A stretch of 17,037 nt of DNA from Phocaeicola_A sp964432715 (GTDB lineage Bacteria > Bacteroidota > Bacteroidia > Bacteroidales > Bacteroidaceae), in contig CAYSOW010000044.1 in the NCBI GenBank assembly GCA_964432715.1, positions 1 through 17,037 on the forward strand. Direction: 5' to 3'. Shown here one piece after another: positions 15,123-17,037 of this stretch; position 1 is the stretch's first letter; every line of letters begins with the position of its first letter. Both the position numbers and the translations under genes were made by a program. Below the pieces are notes generated by a model, which was not told where the DNA came from, made no database searches, and saw only the letters and a list, made by a program, of their open reading frames with translations.

Positions 15123-16454
15123 ATGTCAGACGAAACATTAAATTTTGGATTACCCACCAATTCGCCTAAGATTATTAAGGTGATTGGCGTTGGCGGCGGT
15201 GGTAGCAACGCCGTGAAGAATATGTTTAAGACCGGTATTCACGATGTCTCTTTCGTGCTTTGTAACACCGATTTGCAGGCACTGAAAGATGAGAACGATG
15301 AGGCTTGTGCCAATATCCCGGTCAAGATACAACTCGGTCCGCAAACCTGCAAGGGCTTGGGCGCCGGTAACGATCCGGACGTGGCATGTGCAGCTGCAGA
15401 GGAGAGCATCGAACAGATTCGCGAGCTCTTCTGCGACGATACGCAGATGGTTTTCATCACTGCCGGTATGGGGGGTGGTACCGGTACCGGTGCCTCTCCT
15501 GTAGTGGCTCGCGTGGCGAAAGAAATGGGCGTGTTGACGGTGGGTATTGTCACCATTCCCTTCAAGTTCGAACAGCGCAACAAGATTCTTCAGGCACTGA
15601 AGGGTGTGGAGGCCATTGCGCAGAATGTAGATGCTCTGTTGGTGGTCAACAACGAGCGCCTGTTGAGTATCTATCCGAACATTCCGGTGAAAGAGGGTTT
15701 CCGTCTGGTGGATGATACATTGACCATTGCGACGAAGAGTATTGCAGAGATTATCACCATGCCGGGCATCATCAACCTCGACTTCCGCGATGTGAGCAAA
15801 GTGCTGAAGAACGGTGGTGTGGCCATTATGAGTTACGGTGTAGGTAGTGGCGAAAAACGTCTGCAAAGTGCCATTGAAAATGCCCTGCGTTCTCCGTTGT
15901 TGAATGATAACGATATCTATAATTCGAAGAAAATCCTCTTCAATATCTATCAGAGTGTGGATCATCCGCTCATCGTGGAAGAACTCGATGAGTTGACGCG
16001 CTTCATGAATCAGTTTGAAACGAAAGATATTGAGGTTATTTGGGGTTTGGCAGAAGATGTCAGCCTGAAGGAAGAGGTAAAGATTACCATCCTGGCCACC
16101 GGCTTCGGTGTGGGCAATATTCCACTTATGGATGAGGCTATCAAAGCTCGTGAGGCTGAGCAGAAGATGCAGGAAGCGGTGAGTGAGCGTGAACGTATTG
16201 AGAAAGAGGAACAAGACTCTGCTTTGATTGACTCCTTCTATGGAGGAAATACCGTTGTGAGACGCAGCATCCGTTCTTTTATTTTCAAAGACGACGACTT
16301 GGACGATGACAGCTTGATTGGTTGCGTTGAGAGCTCAGTCACCTTGAACCGTACTTCGAAGGAATTGGTAGACTTGGAGGGTAAACGTCAACAGGGCCCG
16401 GTTTACACGGAAACAGCCACGGGAGAGGGCGATAACCTGACCATCGTATTTTAA
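15123..16454 (+). CDS. ftsZ: FtsZ, tubulin-like division GTPase
   Basis: FtsZ polymerises into the cytoplasmic Z ring. The 443-residue protein has IGVGGGGSNAV (21-31), CNTD (47-50), the tubulin signature GGGTGTG (117-123) and the T7 synergy loop NLDFRDV (218-224), whose two Asp residues activate GTP in the neighbouring subunit. The globular domain ends near ILATGFG (323-329). A charged helical linker follows (about 335-366), then RSFIFKDDDLDDDSLIG (384-400), and the protein ends in DNLTIVF. The canonical IPxFLR-type peptide that binds FtsA and ZipA is not recognisable. I use ATG 15123; the in-frame TTG at 15114 would add only three residues. It is the last division gene of the unit, 24 nt after ftsA. 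Confidence 0.96.
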   Translation: MSDETLNFGLPTNSPKIIKVIGVGGGGSNAVKNMFKTGIHDVSFVLCNTDLQALKDENDEACANIPVKIQLGPQTCKGLGAGNDPDVACAAAEESIEQIRELFCDDTQMVFITAGMGGGTGTGASPVVARVAKEMGVLTVGIVTIPFKFEQRNKILQALKGVEAIAQNVDALLVVNNERLLSIYPNIPVKEGFRLVDDTLTIATKSIAEIITMPGIINLDFRDVSKVLKNGGVAIMSYGVGSGEKRLQSAIENALRSPLLNDNDIYNSKKILFNIYQSVDHPLIVEELDELTRFMNQFETKDIEVIWGLAEDVSLKEEVKITILATGFGVGNIPLMDEAIKAREAEQKMQEAVSERERIEKEEQDSALIDSFYGGNTVVRRSIRSFIFKDDDLDDDSLIGCVESSVTLNRTSKELVDLEGKRQQGPVYTETATGEGDNLTIVF

Positions 16455-16489
16455 AAATGAGTAACGACAACTTTTAAAGAAACAAGTAT

Positions 16490-16939
16490 ATGGATTTATT
16501 TGATCAAGTCAGCAATGACATTAAAGAGGCTATGAAAGCCAAAGACAAGGTGAAATTGGAGACCTTGCGTAATGTGAAGAAGTTTTTCCTGGAGGCAAAA
16601 ACCGCTCCGGGAGCCAATGATACGTTGACCGACGACGCAGCATTGAAAATCATGCAGAAGTTGGTGAAACAGGGTAAAGACTCTGCCGAAATCTATAAAG
16701 GACAGGGCCGTGAGGACTTGGCACAGGCTGAGTTGGATCAGGTGGCTGTCATCGAGGCTTACCTGCCCAAACAGATGAGCGCTGAGGAACTGGAGGCTGC
16801 CTTGAAAGAGATTATCGCCGAGGTAGGTGCCACCGGTGCCAAAGATATGGGTAAGGTGATGGGTGTTGCCACCAAGAAATTGGCGGGCAAAGCCGAGGGC
16901 CGTGCCATCTCTACCGCAGTGAAACAGCTGCTGGGCTAA
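16490..16939 (+). CDS. yqeY: GatB/YqeY domain protein
   Basis: This is a small, mostly helical soluble protein of 149 residues matching the YqeY family along its full length. The N-terminal half carries MDLFDQVSNDIKEAMKAKDK and LETLRNVK. The middle contains LVKQGKDSAEIY and QGREDLAQAELDQVAVIEAYLPKQMS. The C-terminal half has GAKDMGKVMGVATKKLAGKAEGR, the part shared with the tail of GatB. In GatB this domain contacts tRNA during amidation of mischarged tRNA. Free-standing YqeY proteins have no settled function, though tRNA binding is often suggested. It follows ftsZ by 35 nt and precedes the terminator, so it is probably the last gene of the transcript. Confidence 0.92.
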   Translation: MDLFDQVSNDIKEAMKAKDKVKLETLRNVKKFFLEAKTAPGANDTLTDDAALKIMQKLVKQGKDSAEIYKGQGREDLAQAELDQVAVIEAYLPKQMSAEELEAALKEIIAEVGATGAKDMGKVMGVATKKLAGKAEGRAISTAVKQLLG

Positions 16940-16981
16940 TCAGTAGAAACAATAAAATCAATACCTTTATATAAATAAACA

Positions 16982-17016
16982 GGCCGTCTCTGCTCGTGAG
17001 AGTGGGGCGGTCTTTT
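16982..17016 (+). terminator. Intrinsic terminator after yqeY
   Basis: GGCCGTCTC (16982-16990) can pair with GGGGCGGTC (17004-17012) using several G-T pairs. An inner CTC/GAG pair closes a GTGA loop, and TTTT (17013-17016) follows directly. The element lies 42 nt after the yqeY stop and is the only convincing hairpin-plus-T signal seen on the plus strand, so it likely ends the dcw transcript. The remaining bases to the window edge hold nothing recognisable. Confidence 0.75.
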
Positions 17017-17037
17017 GTCGTTTATAGGTGTTTGTTT

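Noticed and set aside
16457..16477. Six-codon mini-ORF (MSNDNF) between ftsZ and yqeY
   Set aside because: Too short to judge, no ribosome-binding site, and such ORFs occur by chance; no attenuation structure surrounds it.
3..16939. Functional link between tRNA-Gln at one end and the GatB-like YqeY protein at the other
   Set aside because: They are 16 kb apart, on opposite strands and under separate promoters; the pairing is most simply coincidence.
16962..16969. TACCTTTA, one base off the -7 promoter box, after yqeY
   Set aside because: No TTTG at the right distance upstream, and it sits just before the terminator in A+T-rich DNA.
1..17037. Mobile elements, CRISPR arrays, phage or toxin-antitoxin genes
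   Set aside because: No transposase, integrase, terminal inverted repeats, spaced direct-repeat array or unexplained accessory ORF was seen; the region is core housekeeping.

Overview
The window is an almost complete division and cell-wall (dcw) cluster from a member of the Bacteroidota, most likely the order Bacteroidales and plausibly a Bacteroidaceae or Prevotellaceae species. The evidence is as follows. The gene order is mraZ-rsmH-ftsL-ftsI-murE-mraY-murD-ftsW-murG-murC-ftsQ-ftsA-ftsZ-yqeY. FtsL is of the lineage-specific FtsL_2 type, the division transpeptidase ends in a PASTA domain, and MraY carries a long internal insertion. A textbook Bacteroides-type promoter (TTTG, 20 nt, TAnnTTTG) precedes a tRNA gene, and ribosome-binding sites are weak. 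I cannot fix the genus from the sequence alone.

Layout. A tRNA-Gln(TTG) gene lies on the minus strand at 3-73 with its own promoter at 105-136. A divergent intergenic region (74-441) holds that promoter and, near its right end, a candidate promoter followed by a 10-bp-phased TTGTGGGG repeat. The repeat has the architecture of a MraZ operator. From 442 to 16939 fourteen genes run on the plus strand with short gaps (2-54 nt) or 4-nt ATGA overlaps. The one exception is a 100-N assembly gap between ftsW and murG, whose true length is unknown. A G+C-rich hairpin followed by T's at 16982-17016 looks like the intrinsic terminator of the whole unit.

How the genes work together. MurC, MurD and MurE build the UDP-MurNAc peptide stem in the cytoplasm, with meso-DAP predicted as the third residue. 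MraY and MurG convert the product to lipid I and lipid II. FtsW polymerises the glycan and FtsI cross-links it at the septum. FtsQ and FtsL link the synthases to the FtsA/FtsZ ring. RsmH methylates 16S rRNA and MraZ is the local transcriptional regulator. murF, murB, ddl and ftsB are absent from this stretch.

Nothing here is a clearly new system. The points most worth checking are the MraZ-type operator, the lineage-specific C-terminal regions of FtsA and FtsZ, the unresolved gap after ftsW, and a local base-composition dip inside ftsW.
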